The position numbers and the translations under genes are program-made. Of a DNA stretch of 14,749 nt, positions 14,692-14,749 are shown piece after piece (the first letter of the stretch is position 1; each line of letters starts with the position of its first letter). The notes beneath the pieces were generated by a model. It saw only the letters and a program-made list of their open reading frames with translations. It searched no databases and had not been told where the DNA came from. This DNA comes from Candidatus Hydrogenedentota bacterium (GTDB lineage Bacteria; Hydrogenedentota; Hydrogenedentia; Hydrogenedentales; SLHB01). Where the stretch lies: positions 1 to 14,749 of the forward strand of contig DUZM01000049.1 of assembly GCA_013349485.1 (NCBI GenBank). The letters are read 5' to 3'.

Positions 14692-14749
14692 AAAACGCCA
14701 TGCTTAATTAGTCATTTCGAGGATTTGGGTCCGGGTTTGCGTTTGCGCA

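Overview
The window looks like a chromosomal segment from a GC-rich, uncultured-type Gram-negative bacterium. Three things point to a Hydrogenedentota or planctomycete-like lineage: exported DUF4838 and GH32/GH43-like propeller glycosidase-type proteins, a DUF362 protein and a B12-binding radical SAM protein, and intergenic gaps full of short degenerate repeats. This placement is inferred from gene content only. No rRNA, tRNA or CRISPR array was seen.

Left part (1-2689, GC-rich): the 5' part of a secreted DUF4838 protein runs off the left edge on the minus strand. A 346-base gap separates it from a divergent DUF362 gene on the plus strand. Directly after the DUF362 stop lies a scrap of an IS3-type transposase with an internal stop.

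Island (about 2839-6240, visibly lower GC; two 60-base lines counted by hand gave 47% here against 62% in the glycosidase region): a minus-strand pair encodes a P-loop ATPase of the DNxD Walker B type and a signal-anchored single-pass membrane protein. The ATPase is split into two overlapping frames at a run of six C. The pair is preceded by a perfect-consensus sigma-70 promoter (TTGACA, 17 bases, TATAAT) and a leader of about 190 bases. It is the best candidate here for an undescribed, possibly defensive, system.

Repeat mosaic (about 6200-6960): no gene. It holds a 15-bp-stem hairpin, a long palindromic element that recurs at 7944-8020, a 34-bp inverted repeat, a 42-base direct repeat and other repeat scraps.

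Right part (6988-14691, GC-rich): a fused MNT-HEPN protein, possibly leaderless; two divergent, paralogous, exported propeller proteins sharing a C-terminal beta-rich domain; an MCAD-like acyl-CoA dehydrogenase; a 65-residue lipoprotein; and a B12-binding radical SAM protein whose first cluster cysteine is replaced by tryptophan. Polysaccharide or glycoside processing at the cell envelope links the DUF4838 and propeller genes. The remaining genes appear to be separate transcription units.
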